This document shows, piece after piece, positions 1 through 7,247 of a DNA stretch of 11,784 nt (position 1 is its first letter; every line of letters begins with the position of its first letter). This stretch comes from Calditrichota bacterium (lineage in GTDB: Bacteria > Calditrichota > Calditrichia > RBG-13-44-9): positions 1 through 11,784 of the forward strand of contig JAJRXE010000042.1 of the NCBI GenBank assembly GCA_024276455.1, read 5' to 3'. The translations under genes and the position numbers were made by a program. The notes below the pieces were generated by a model. The model had not been told where the DNA came from and did no database searches. It worked only from the letters and a program-made list of their open reading frames with translations.

Positions 1-90
1 ACCGGTAAATAGAAAGCCATTTTCCATGTCGAATAAAACCCGTTCATGGGGGCATCCGCCGATTTAAGCTATTGTTCGGGTAAGAATAAT

Positions 91-219
91 TTACGTTCGG
101 CGGGGGACGATTGCCAAGCCTTTTCCGTGCATCGCCTCCCGGCAGCGCCGGGTCTGCTTGCTCAGAGAGAGAGTCCCTCTCAGTTGTTTTCCGGATAAAC
201 TCACCGGCAGGCTGAACAT
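91..219 (-). CDS. Possible 42-residue basic small ORF, unknown
   Basis: This ORF starts with ATG at 217-219 and is preceded on the minus strand by GGAGGGAG, about 7 bases upstream, which is a good Shine-Dalgarno match. The product would begin MFSLPVSLSG and end IVPRRT. It is rich in Lys/Arg in its second half, with no signal peptide, membrane segment or known motif. Against it, the same bases form several short hairpins on the minus strand: GAGAG/CTCTC, CCCGGC/GCCGGG and CCGG/CCGG. The stretch could therefore instead be a structured leader RNA for a gene to the left of the window. I tried common riboswitch cores (TPP, FMN, cobalamin, SAM, c-di-GMP) from memory and none fits. Low confidence either way. 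Confidence 0.22.
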   Translation of the reverse strand: MFSLPVSLSGKQLRGTLSLSKQTRRCREAMHGKGLAIVPRRT

Positions 220-424
220 AGAATCTCCCTCCAGACAAAAAGGCGGCGGTTCGGAGAAATCCGTTTGGTCTTCGAAAACGCTCTTCCGTGGGTGTATTTA
301 ATTTTAAAATTCCCGGGTAATTTTGTCAAGAGAAAAATGGTAAAATTTTTAATTTTTTTTAATTTCTTTTGGGAAGAATCGGAAACTCACCCTGTTTTTT
401 TCGATAGCCACCGGCATTTGTAGC

Positions 425-441
425 ACGACTCTCCGAGTCGT
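425..441. repeat. Perfect 7-bp palindromic hairpin
   Basis: ACGACTC (425-431), a 3-base TCC spacer, then GAGTCGT (435-441) form a perfect 7-bp stem. On the plus strand it is followed by CTTATTTTA, which is too broken to be a convincing terminator U-tract. Compact hairpins of this ACGxCTCTCCGAGxCGT shape occur, as far as I remember, as dispersed repeats in some bacterial genomes. It may be a repetitive extragenic palindrome rather than a terminator, but that cannot be settled from one copy. Confidence 0.5.
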
Positions 442-798
442 CTTATTTTAAAATCGTCTCTGATTTTTAGTCAGGGGTCATTGGTCGTTTGCCCATCCCT
501 GGGCGTCATTGAAAAAATCCTTCCCGGATTCATTTTGTGTCGATTCGCGAAATTTTGGGGCAAAAATAAGCCGGCCATCGAGTTGACCTCGTTCACAGGG
601 TTGTATCGAGATGACCGGGAGAGTGTAATTGTACAGCTCTTAAAGAAAAGGGCGCATTCAAACTAAAAAAACAGAAATAAATAATTTTTGGTTGAAAATG
701 TCAACAAAAATACCCAATATTTTGAGTCTGAAAAAATATTTTAAGCAGAAAAGGCATAGATTTTTAAAAGAACTTACTTTCAAAATCGGGTTGTTGTC

Positions 799-1947
799 AT
801 GCGGTTCGTAAAAATTCTGGGGATTTTGATTATGACTGTACATTTACTGAGCGCCCAGACGTCCTGGTGGCGAAATTTGAAAATCGGAGTGCTTCCCACC
901 GGTAAGTGGAACGCTATTACCGATGTGACCGGAGTGCGAGTCGGCCAGGTTACCCTGATTGAAGGCGACAGCTGTCGCACCGGAGTAACGGTCATCCTCC
1001 CGCATGAGCGGAATGTTTTTCAAGACAAAGTGCCGGCGGCCATTTTCGTGGCCAACGGTTTCGGGAAGCTAATGGGAATCTCCCAGGTGCGGGAGCTGGG
1101 CGTGCTGGAAACTCCCATCGTTTTGACCAATACCCTAAGCGTTCCGGTCGCGGCGAAGGCGCTGGTGGAGTACGTTCTCTCTTTGCCGGGGAACGAAGAG
1201 GTACGCTCGGTAAATCCCCTGGTAGGCGAAACCAACGATGGATACCTAAACGACATCCGGGCCGGATTCGTGCAGGAAGAACACGTCCGGCGGGCCATCG
1301 AAAACGCCCGGCCTGGTCCGGTGAAAGAAGGGTGTGTCGGTGCCGGAACCGGAACCATTTGTTTCGGATTCAAAGGAGGAATTGGGACCGCTTCCCGCAA
1401 GCTGCCGGTGAATCTGGGTGGCTACACAGTGGGCGTACTGGTTCAAACCAATTTCGGGGGAATATTGAGAATTAATGGCGCTCCGGTGGGCGAGGAACTG
1501 GGACAGTATTACCTGCAGAATAAACTGGCAGACCCCTCGGCGGACGGTTCCTGCATGATGATTGTGGCGACCGACGCACCCCTGAATGCCCGGCAGTTGG
1601 GCCGCCTGGCGAAACGGGCCTTTCAGGGATTTGTCCGCAGTGGCGGCGCTTCCACCAATGGCAGCGGTGATTACGTGGTGGCCTTTTCCACCGCACCGCA
1701 GGTACGCTATCCTTACCGGAGTGAGAAACCGCTGCGGGAAATGACGGTTCTGAGGGAGGAGCAACTTTCTCCCCTTTTTGTGGCGGCCGCCGAGGCTACC
1801 GAGGAAGCCATTTACCACTCGCTGTTTGCAGCGGAGGACATGGTAGGCTTTCGAGGCCGAAAAATATCTGCGTTGCCCGAAGAAAAGGTTAAAAATATTT
1901 TGCAAAAACACGGTCTGCTGATTTTCCGTAAAGGGGGCGAGGATTAA
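799..1947 (+). CDS. P1 family peptidase (DmpA/S58-type aminopeptidase), exported
   Basis: This 382-residue protein belongs to the DmpA/BapA family (MEROPS S58). These are N-terminal-nucleophile hydrolases that remove N-terminal D- or L-amino acids, or beta-amino acids, from small peptides. Family landmarks read in order are ITDVTGVRVGQ (40-50), VGAGTGTICFGFKGG (180-194), GIGTASR (194-200), VGVLVQTNFG (211-220) and GSCMMIVATDAPL (250-262). By alignment to DmpA, self-cleavage should occur between Gly250 and Ser251, with Ser251 becoming the nucleophile of the beta chain. Length matches the family (about 370 residues). The start at 799 is chosen because it gives a complete signal peptide (MRFVKILGILIMTVHLLSA, cleavage before QT); the internal ATG at 832 would destroy it. 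A periplasmic location is therefore likely. The upstream ribosome binding site is weak. It is followed 12 bases later by the racemase gene. Substrate specificity cannot be read from the sequence. Confidence 0.92.
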   Translation: MRFVKILGILIMTVHLLSAQTSWWRNLKIGVLPTGKWNAITDVTGVRVGQVTLIEGDSCRTGVTVILPHERNVFQDKVPAAIFVANGFGKLMGISQVRELGVLETPIVLTNTLSVPVAAKALVEYVLSLPGNEEVRSVNPLVGETNDGYLNDIRAGFVQEEHVRRAIENARPGPVKEGCVGAGTGTICFGFKGGIGTASRKLPVNLGGYTVGVLVQTNFGGILRINGAPVGEELGQYYLQNKLADPSADGSCMMIVATDAPLNARQLGRLAKRAFQGFVRSGGASTNGSGDYVVAFSTAPQVRYPYRSEKPLREMTVLREEQLSPLFVAAAEATEEAIYHSLFAAEDMVGFRGRKISALPEEKVKNILQKHGLLIFRKGGED

Positions 1948-1952
1948 AGGAG
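1946..1952 (+). promoter_or_regulatory. Ribosome binding site of the racemase gene
   Basis: AAAGGAG overlaps the stop codon of the P1 peptidase gene (1945-1947) and lies 7 bases before the ATG at 1960. This supports both the chosen start and co-translation of the two genes from one mRNA. Confidence 0.75.
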
Positions 1953-1959
1953 CGAGGGC

Positions 1960-2658
1960 ATGAGCAAAATTGTCGGCATCATCGGTGGCATGGGACCACT
2001 GTCCACTCTAGAGTTGATGCGCAAAATCATCCAGCGCACTCCGGCCCGGCGGGAGCAGGACCATCTGCGTTTGCTGGTGGACAACCGCCCCGAGATCCCC
2101 GACCGCACAGATTTCCTGCTGGGAAAAGGTCCCTCCCCGGTGCCTTATTTGCAGGATTCCGCCCGTTTACTGGAGCAGTGGGGAGCCCAATTGTTGGGAA
2201 TGGCCTGCAATACCGCCCACGCTTTTGTGGAAGAGGTGCAAGCGGTGGTTCGCATACCGGTTTTAAACATGCTGGAACTGCTGGCAGAAGAACTGCGCCG
2301 CCGTTTTCCAACCGGCGCTCCCATTATTCTGCTGGCCACCACCGGTTCCCTGAAAACCGGCTTGTTTCAACGCTATCTACCGGAATTTAATTTACTGGTA
2401 CCGGATCCGGAGGTTCAGGAAAAGCTGGTCATGGAAGCGGTGTACGGAAAACAAGGAGTAAAAACTGTCGGAGTTAAGGAGCAGAATCGCCAACAAATTT
2501 TGCACGCGGTGGATTCGCTAAAAAAAGGCTCCCCGGTTGGGCTGATTGCCGGGTGTACGGAAATTGGCCTGGTGCTGGAAGGGGTTACTCTGGAAATTCC
2601 GCTCTTTAATCCGCTGGATGTTTTAGCGGAGAAGCTGGTTGAAGAAGCCCGGAAATGA
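1960..2658 (+). CDS. Aspartate/glutamate racemase family protein
   Basis: This 232-residue protein matches the cofactor-independent Asp/Glu racemase family, closest in feel to aspartate racemases. The start MSKIVGIIGGMGPLST is the diagnostic N-terminal motif. The two catalytic cysteines expected for the two-base mechanism are both present: Cys83 in MACNTAH and Cys199 in AGCTEIGLVL. The substrate region DNRPEIPDRT (41-50) resembles the aspartate racemase pattern. Length is usual for the family. It should interconvert L- and D-aspartate (or glutamate) in the cytoplasm; there is no signal peptide. It sits 12 bases after the peptidase and shortly before a membrane transporter, forming an operon-like trio. 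Specificity for aspartate over glutamate or another acidic amino acid is inferred. A cell-wall MurI role is less likely given the aspartate-racemase-like N terminus. Confidence 0.9.
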   Translation: MSKIVGIIGGMGPLSTLELMRKIIQRTPARREQDHLRLLVDNRPEIPDRTDFLLGKGPSPVPYLQDSARLLEQWGAQLLGMACNTAHAFVEEVQAVVRIPVLNMLELLAEELRRRFPTGAPIILLATTGSLKTGLFQRYLPEFNLLVPDPEVQEKLVMEAVYGKQGVKTVGVKEQNRQQILHAVDSLKKGSPVGLIAGCTEIGLVLEGVTLEIPLFNPLDVLAEKLVEEARK

Positions 2659-2709
2659 AATTCCCCAGTGAAAATTATTTTCTGCTCGGGAAAACGTGAA
2701 CCAATCAAA

Positions 2710-4014
2710 ATGGAACGATTAAGCTACCGGAAAATATTTCTCTTCTGGGCGCCGCTGGCAGCCACCTGGCTCATGATGTCGGTGGAAGGTCCCTTGCTGG
2801 CGGCTATTATTGCCCGCTTGCCGGAGCCGAAATTTAACCTGGCAGCGTACGGAGTTGCCTTTGCCTTCGCCCTGATTATTGAGGCGCCGGTAATCATGAT
2901 GATGAGTGCTTCCACCGCCCTGGTGAGCAATCGACAATCCTATTTCAAATTACGTAATTTCACTTTTTTCCTGAGCGGCGCCATAACCGTCCTCATGATG
3001 GTACTGATTATTCCCCCTGTTTTTTATTTCATCGCCGAGGATTTAATTAAATTGCCTCCCGAAGTGGCTCGCCTGACCCATCTGGCCACTGCCATCTTAC
3101 TCCCCTGGCCGGGTACCATTGGATACCGCCGTTTTTATCAGGGAATCCTGATTCGGGGGAATTTGACTCGCCGGGTTGCATACGGAACGGCTGTTCGGCT
3201 TACCACCATGGCAGGGACGGCTTTTTTGCTTTACTGGCTGGGTAAACTCCCCGGGGTGGCGGTGGGTGCCATTGCCCTGTCCGCCGGGGTTACCATGGAA
3301 GCGCTGGCCAGCCGCATCATGGTGCATCGGGTACTGAAAGGGGTGTTGCAAAAACCACCTGAACCGGACGAACCTCCGCTTACTTATCGGTTCATCGGAC
3401 ATTTTTATTATCCGCTGGCATTGACTTCCCTGTTGAGTCTGGGAGTTCATCCGCTGGTCACCTTTTTTGTAGGACAAAGTCGCCTGGCACTGGAATCTCT
3501 TGCCGTGCTTCCGGTGATTAATTCCCTGGTGTTCATTTTTCGCAGTCTGGGGCTTTCTTTTCAGGAGGTGGGTATTGCCTTGATGGGCAAGCGCATGGAA
3601 GGTTACCGAACCCTGCGTAATTTCGCAACGGCTCTGGGATTAGCGGTTGTCGTCTGTCTGGGATTGCTTGCCTTCACCCCCTTTGCCCAAATCTGGTTTC
3701 ATGAAATTTCGGGATTGAGCCTGGAATTGACCGAATTTGCCCTTCTTCCCACCCGCATTATGGTGTTGATGCCGGGACTAACCGTTTTGCTTTCTTTTCA
3801 AAGAGCGGTGTTGGTGTATGCCCGTCACACCTCTCCGATTACTCTGGCGACCGCTCTGGAAGTCGGGGGAATTCTGCTGGTGCTGTTCCTCCTGATTCAC
3901 TATGGAAACGCTGTGGGCGCCGTCGCCGCTACGGCCGGATTCGTACTGGGACGCCTGGCCGCCAATCTTTACCTGTTCCCACCGTTCTTGCAAGCAGTGA
4001 AACAAACTCGCTAA
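2710..4014 (+). CDS. Polytopic membrane transporter, MOP superfamily (MATE/ANKH-like)
   Basis: This 434-residue integral membrane protein has about 12 predicted transmembrane helices: roughly 10-32, 45-73, 85-108, 121-140, 160-178, 183-203, 232-254, 262-281, 305-325, 343-365, 377-398 and 400-422. The two six-helix halves are separated by a hydrophilic loop near 208-228 (KPPEPDEPP). The overall pattern, including an N-terminal helix with WAPLAATWLMMS and a following EGPLL segment, resembles bacterial MATE-like proteins related to the ANKH (progressive ankylosis) group. This assignment is from memory and the substrate is unknown. I chose ATG 2710, which starts MERLSYRK directly before the first helix. 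An in-frame GTG at 2668, only 9 bases after the racemase stop, would add 14 residues and is the alternative. Neither has a strong ribosome binding site. No convincing terminator follows. Confidence 0.75.
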   Translation: MERLSYRKIFLFWAPLAATWLMMSVEGPLLAAIIARLPEPKFNLAAYGVAFAFALIIEAPVIMMMSASTALVSNRQSYFKLRNFTFFLSGAITVLMMVLIIPPVFYFIAEDLIKLPPEVARLTHLATAILLPWPGTIGYRRFYQGILIRGNLTRRVAYGTAVRLTTMAGTAFLLYWLGKLPGVAVGAIALSAGVTMEALASRIMVHRVLKGVLQKPPEPDEPPLTYRFIGHFYYPLALTSLLSLGVHPLVTFFVGQSRLALESLAVLPVINSLVFIFRSLGLSFQEVGIALMGKRMEGYRTLRNFATALGLAVVVCLGLLAFTPFAQIWFHEISGLSLELTEFALLPTRIMVLMPGLTVLLSFQRAVLVYARHTSPITLATALEVGGILLVLFLLIHYGNAVGAVAATAGFVLGRLAANLYLFPPFLQAVKQTR

Positions 4015-4238
4015 ATCACTTTCTGTTTGCCACCGAAAGCCGGTTCGTCACTCTGGATTTGTTCTTTAAGGAATAATTTCCGAAGAAATGAAGCGAATTA
4101 ACGTCACCACATAGTTATTGCCAAGGGGATATGAAATGAAAACAGGTTAAGTTTCTGAACATCTTAATGAAACGTTTGCAGTTTTGGTACGAGTCTTCAG
4201 CTTTTTCTTTGTGCGCCTTAAGCGTGTTTCGTGGGCTA
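4015..4238. other. Convergent spacer, little seen
   Basis: This lies between the transporter stop codon and the protease terminator. I see no gene and no hairpin with a U-tract that would end the plus-strand transcript. The best small inverted repeats (for example CGAA/TTCG near 4034-4047) are only about 4 bp. The plus-strand operon may rely on Rho or on collision with the opposing transcript. Confidence 0.5.
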
Positions 4239-4287
4239 AAAAACACAAATCCCGGAGGTTGAAGCCGCCGGACGCCTCCGGGATTTG
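4239..4287 (-). terminator. Intrinsic terminator of the S8 protease gene
   Basis: CAAATCCCGGAGG (4246-4258) and CCTCCGGGATTTG (4275-4287) form a perfect 13-bp inverted repeat with a 16-base loop. Read on the minus strand, the stem is followed by TGTTTTTTAG, a proper U-tract. It lies 24 bases past the protease stop codon (4311-4313). On the plus strand no T-run follows, so it works in one direction only. Confidence 0.92.
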
Positions 4288-4310
4288 CGTTGCAGTATTG
4301 GGAGATTTTT

Positions 4311-6491
4311 CTACCTTACAAACATGACCTTTTGAACCAGCCGATTCACATTGCTCTGAAATACCACAAAATAGACGCCGGAAGAAACCCGTTGTCCGGA
4401 ATCGTTCGTTCCGTCCCATTCGGTCTGGTAAATTCCCGGCGCCAGGTAACCGGCAAACAGGTTTTTGATTTTTCTTCCCAGATTGTCGTAAATGAGAAGG
4501 GCAACCCGGTCGGCTTTATTGGCAGTAAATTGAGGCACAGCAAATTTGATTTTGGTGGCCGGATTGAAAGGATTGGGGTAGGGAGTGAAAAGTTCAAAGC
4601 GGCCGGGAATGGTTCCATCCTGAAAAGATGAGATTCCTTGCCCAAGAGTTTGCACCCGGATTGCCGGCGAAAAGGTCCGTTCTCCGGAGTACGAAACGTC
4701 GGCAATTTTGTAATAATAAATTTTATTGGCGTGCACCGTTCGATCTGTAAAGGAATAGTAAGTAGTTCGGTTGGTGGAGCCCTGACCGACCAATTCCCGG
4801 TAGTCGGTGTAGGAAGCGATGCGCTGGTAATTAGCGTCGGAGTTTTCCGCCCGGTACACCTCGAAACCGGCATTATTAATTTCCGAGGCGGTTTCCCACT
4901 GCAGTACCACCTGACTTTTTTCTACCCGGGCGGTGAAAGAAATTAGGGTGACCGGCAGAGACGGATCGTTCAAGGAAGAGTTGGCGTTCACTCTTCCCAC
5001 ACCCAATTTGCCCTGGTAAGTGGAGTTCCCCGGAATGCTGTAAATATCGTCGGCATTGTCGTAAAGGATTTGTTTGACTTCCAGGGCGGTTAAACTCGGA
5101 TTGGCCGACCATATCTGAGCAGCAACTCCCGCCGTAAGCGGGGTGGCCATGGAGGTGCCGCTCAGAAAAGCAAAGGCGTCATTTTGTTCGTCGTTATGAT
5201 CGTGATAGGTGCTAAGAATATCGCTACCTGGTGCAGAAATTTCCACCCACACCCCGTAGGAGGAAAAGTCCGATTTCACGTCGTTGGAGTCGGTGGAAGC
5301 CACCGAAATGACCCCGGCGTGGTCGTTCATAAAGTCCGACACTTCATTGTCGTCGTTGCCGGCGGCTTTAAATACCAGACGAACCTGTTCTCCGTTCTCA
5401 TAAAGAAAATAATCGAGGGCATCTCCCAGCCCGCCGGTGTTGTCTGACCCCCAGCTGCAGGAGGCAATGCGAGCGCCGTTGTTGGCGGCGTAATAGAAAG
5501 CGCTGGCGGCAAAATCCATGCTGACGTAGCCCATTTCTATGAGTCCCAGAAACAGTTCCGACCACCCAATGCGCAGAGCCATGATTTTTACCCCGTTCCC
5601 TTCTTCGGTGTTTACACCGCTTCCCCAACCCCCGGCGGGGGAGGAAACCCCGTAGCCGTTGTTGTTCATGGCTGCAACAATGCCGGCGCAATGGGTGCCG
5701 TGGCCATTGAAATCCCGGGGATCGTTGTCGGGTGTGCTACCGTCCTCGCCGGTCATGGCACTGACCCCGTCCACAAAATCCCAGCCAATCCAGTCGTCCA
5801 CGTAGCCGTTGCCGTCGTCATCCACTCCGGGCGTCCCGTTTTTCTCCACCCAGTTGATCCACATGTTTCCCCGGGCATTTTCCGGACTGGCAAAGGAAGC
5901 GTTGAGACCGCCCAGATCCTTGTGAAAGTAGCGGACGCCGGTATCCAGGATGGCCACAATGATGGCGCTGTTCCCGGTTTGAATATCCCAGGCTTCCGGG
6001 GCGTCAATGTCGTGATCCTGGCTTTGATCCAGGTGCCACTGTTCGGAAAAACGAGGATCGTTGGGAATCTTTTGGACCCGATGAATTCCGATGGGTTGGG
6101 CATCGACCACGCCGGGTATGTTTTGGTAAGCCTGCACAACCTGCTCCACCTCCACCTCTCCGGCAAAGTACACCTTGAACCAGCCTTTCATGTCCAGCAA
6201 CCTGCCTCGCACCCATTTCACTTCCGCATTGGGAAACCGTTGTTCTAAAGAACGAACCCCGTACAGAGCCGCTAACTGGTCCACGGAAGCAACACCGGTA
6301 AAACCGCTTTCCAGCGCCCTTTGCAGGTCGAACTGCTGGTAGAGGGTGCTGTCGAACTTGACTACAATGGCATCGGGAACGTAACCAACAAAGCTTCCCG
6401 GGGATTGCTGCGCCTTTGTCGGAGGTTGAAACCCCGGAAGGATGGTCGTTCCCCATAGGATAAATAAAATCAAGATGACATGTTTACGCAT
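4311..6491 (-). CDS. Secreted S8 (subtilisin-like) serine protease with type IX-type C-terminal sorting domain
   Basis: This 726-residue protein begins with a signal peptide (about 1-27, ending TKA before QQ). A propeptide-like region covers roughly 36-140. The peptidase S8 domain (about 150-510) carries the catalytic triad Asp183 (ILDTG), His264 (NGHGTH) and Ser447 (SGTSMATP). The oxyanion Asn379 is in KAAGND, and an acidic DDDGNGYVDD loop at 224-233 could bind calcium. A beta-sandwich region follows (about 513-612, starting LPVTLISFTA). The C-terminal module starts FTPYPNPFNPATKIKF (635-650) and ends LVQKVMFVR, the typical type IX secretion (type A) sorting segment in FCB bacteria. The protein is therefore probably exported, then moved across the outer membrane and processed. 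It is monocistronic: it has its own AAGGAGGAG ribosome binding site and its own terminator. It is most likely a nutrient-scavenging extracellular protease. Confidence 0.95.
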   Translation of the reverse strand: MRKHVILILFILWGTTILPGFQPPTKAQQSPGSFVGYVPDAIVVKFDSTLYQQFDLQRALESGFTGVASVDQLAALYGVRSLEQRFPNAEVKWVRGRLLDMKGWFKVYFAGEVEVEQVVQAYQNIPGVVDAQPIGIHRVQKIPNDPRFSEQWHLDQSQDHDIDAPEAWDIQTGNSAIIVAILDTGVRYFHKDLGGLNASFASPENARGNMWINWVEKNGTPGVDDDGNGYVDDWIGWDFVDGVSAMTGEDGSTPDNDPRDFNGHGTHCAGIVAAMNNNGYGVSSPAGGWGSGVNTEEGNGVKIMALRIGWSELFLGLIEMGYVSMDFAASAFYYAANNGARIASCSWGSDNTGGLGDALDYFLYENGEQVRLVFKAAGNDDNEVSDFMNDHAGVISVASTDSNDVKSDFSSYGVWVEISAPGSDILSTYHDHNDEQNDAFAFLSGTSMATPLTAGVAAQIWSANPSLTALEVKQILYDNADDIYSIPGNSTYQGKLGVGRVNANSSLNDPSLPVTLISFTARVEKSQVVLQWETASEINNAGFEVYRAENSDANYQRIASYTDYRELVGQGSTNRTTYYSFTDRTVHANKIYYYKIADVSYSGERTFSPAIRVQTLGQGISSFQDGTIPGRFELFTPYPNPFNPATKIKFAVPQFTANKADRVALLIYDNLGRKIKNLFAGYLAPGIYQTEWDGTNDSGQRVSSGVYFVVFQSNVNRLVQKVMFVR

Positions 6492-6843
6492 AATCTCCTC
6501 CTTGATAAGACATGAGTGAAGGTTCGAAAGATTAGAAATTTCCCAACATTGAAGAAAAGGTAATGTTTCGAGGAACCGGCGCGGGTAAGAGGAAAGCAGG
6601 GAATTTAACTTTCGAAAAACAATGTCAAAGAACGTTTTGTACCCAGCTTGAGCGAATGTACGCAGATTCTCGGGGGCGGAATTGATTTACAACAATTTTT
6701 TCTTCCTGGGCAATTTAATTTTCTCAATGTGCCGACTTCTTTTCGATTGTAAGAAACAAGTCCTGTTCTCAGTCAGGGCCGGTTATTCCCTCATTCGCCG
6801 TAAAAAGTTCTTTAAAAATTGGCTAATCAATGAACAATCTGCC
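6492..6843. other. Spacer with the S8 protease leader; no gene seen
   Basis: Apart from the protease ribosome binding site I see no gene. On the minus strand a consensus-like TTGACA (6623-6628) is followed after 15 bases by TAAATT (6602-6607). This is a possible sigma-70-type promoter about 110 bases before the protease start, but the spacer is short and the support weak. A plus-strand frame at 6682-6870 starts with TTG, overlaps the SxtJ gene and is hydrophobic without a family match, so I do not call it. The small DUF5989 protein often found after SxtJ is not encoded here. No clear terminator for the SxtJ gene is visible. Confidence 0.5.
6495..6503 (-). promoter_or_regulatory. Strong ribosome binding site of the S8 protease gene
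   Basis: On the minus strand AAGGAGGAG lies 3 to 12 bases before the ATG at 6489-6491. It is a near-ideal Shine-Dalgarno sequence and fixes the start that yields the full signal peptide. Confidence 0.85.
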
Positions 6844-7245
6844 TTAGAAAATCTTTCGGTAATCTTCTAATTTCTTTTCTCCCGGAGGGCGGGGATGCCA
6901 GTAGCTGGAGGCCCGGGAATCGAATTTCTGATCCAGCAAATCTTTGCCCAGCAAACGCAGGATGAGGGCAATGGGAGTGAAAACCAGATAAAAAATCAAA
7001 CTTAAGATGAGGTATGTATTGAATTGGCCGATTTTCCGGGTGAACCAGTTCCAGGCCTGGTAAAATTTCTTGTAAAGGGAAGGAAAGAATAAGAAGGCTA
7101 TCTCAATCACACCGATTAAAGCGGTGACCAGAATCAGTCCGGGTGACTCGAAATGGAATTTGAAGAACAAAAGATTCAAAAGGAGCCACACAAAGGGCAA
7201 ACCCAGGGCAAAGATTTTATGATGTCTGGTGTAATGTCGGTTCAT
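6844..7245 (-). CDS. SxtJ family membrane protein
   Basis: This 133-residue protein has about three membrane helices (12-29, 36-55, 76-98). The C-terminal motif LRLLGKDLLDQKFD (96-109) followed by SYWHPR is characteristic of the SxtJ family, named after a gene in the saxitoxin cluster but widespread in bacteria. Members usually lie directly next to a NodU/CmcH-type carbamoyltransferase, as here: the ATG follows the carbamoyltransferase stop codon after only 2 bases, with no distinct ribosome binding site, implying translational coupling. The biochemical role is unknown; a membrane partner or substrate-presenting factor for the carbamoyltransferase is a reasonable inference from the conserved pairing. 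It is the last gene of this minus-strand run. Confidence 0.88.
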   Translation of the reverse strand: MNRHYTRHHKIFALGLPFVWLLLNLLFFKFHFESPGLILVTALIGVIEIAFLFFPSLYKKFYQAWNWFTRKIGQFNTYLILSLIFYLVFTPIALILRLLGKDLLDQKFDSRASSYWHPRPPGEKKLEDYRKIF

Positions 7246-7247
7246 TT

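Larger units (their letters stand above)
1..798. other. Gene-poor, partly AT-rich spacer and leader of the P1 peptidase gene
   Basis: I see no convincing protein gene here. Around 56-62 and 97-103 there is a 7-base inverted repeat (CCGCCGA/TCGGCGG). Minus-strand ATGs at 47 and 27 stay open to the left edge, so the first codons of a gene lying outside the window are possible, but nothing recognisable can be read. A 42-codon minus-strand ORF (91-219) is listed separately. A perfect 7-base palindromic hairpin lies at 425-441, and a GCCCA/TGGGC hairpin at 491-504. A plus-strand open frame at 481-666 starts with TTG, has no ribosome binding site and resembles nothing I know. Positions 661-798 are strongly AT-rich, as expected of a promoter and leader. 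TTGAAA at 692-697 with CAATAT 17 bases further on is a weak promoter match only. Confidence 0.6.

Noticed and set aside
60..240. Known riboswitch in the left-hand spacer
   Set aside because: The conserved cores of the TPP, FMN, SAM, cobalamin, glycine and c-di-GMP classes that I can recall are not present.
481..666. 61-codon plus-strand open frame
   Set aside because: Starts with TTG, has no ribosome binding site and no recognisable family.
1246..1911. 221-codon minus-strand open frame inside the P1 peptidase gene
   Set aside because: Shadow frame antisense to a gene with clear family motifs; its product has no coherent domain pattern.
6511..6600. A tRNA-like GGTTCGAA near 6521
   Set aside because: No acceptor stem, anticodon arm or D-arm can be built around it on either strand.
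6682..6870. 62-codon plus-strand frame with hydrophobic N terminus
   Set aside because: TTG start, no ribosome binding site, low-complexity AT-rich composition, and its end overlaps the SxtJ gene on the other strand.
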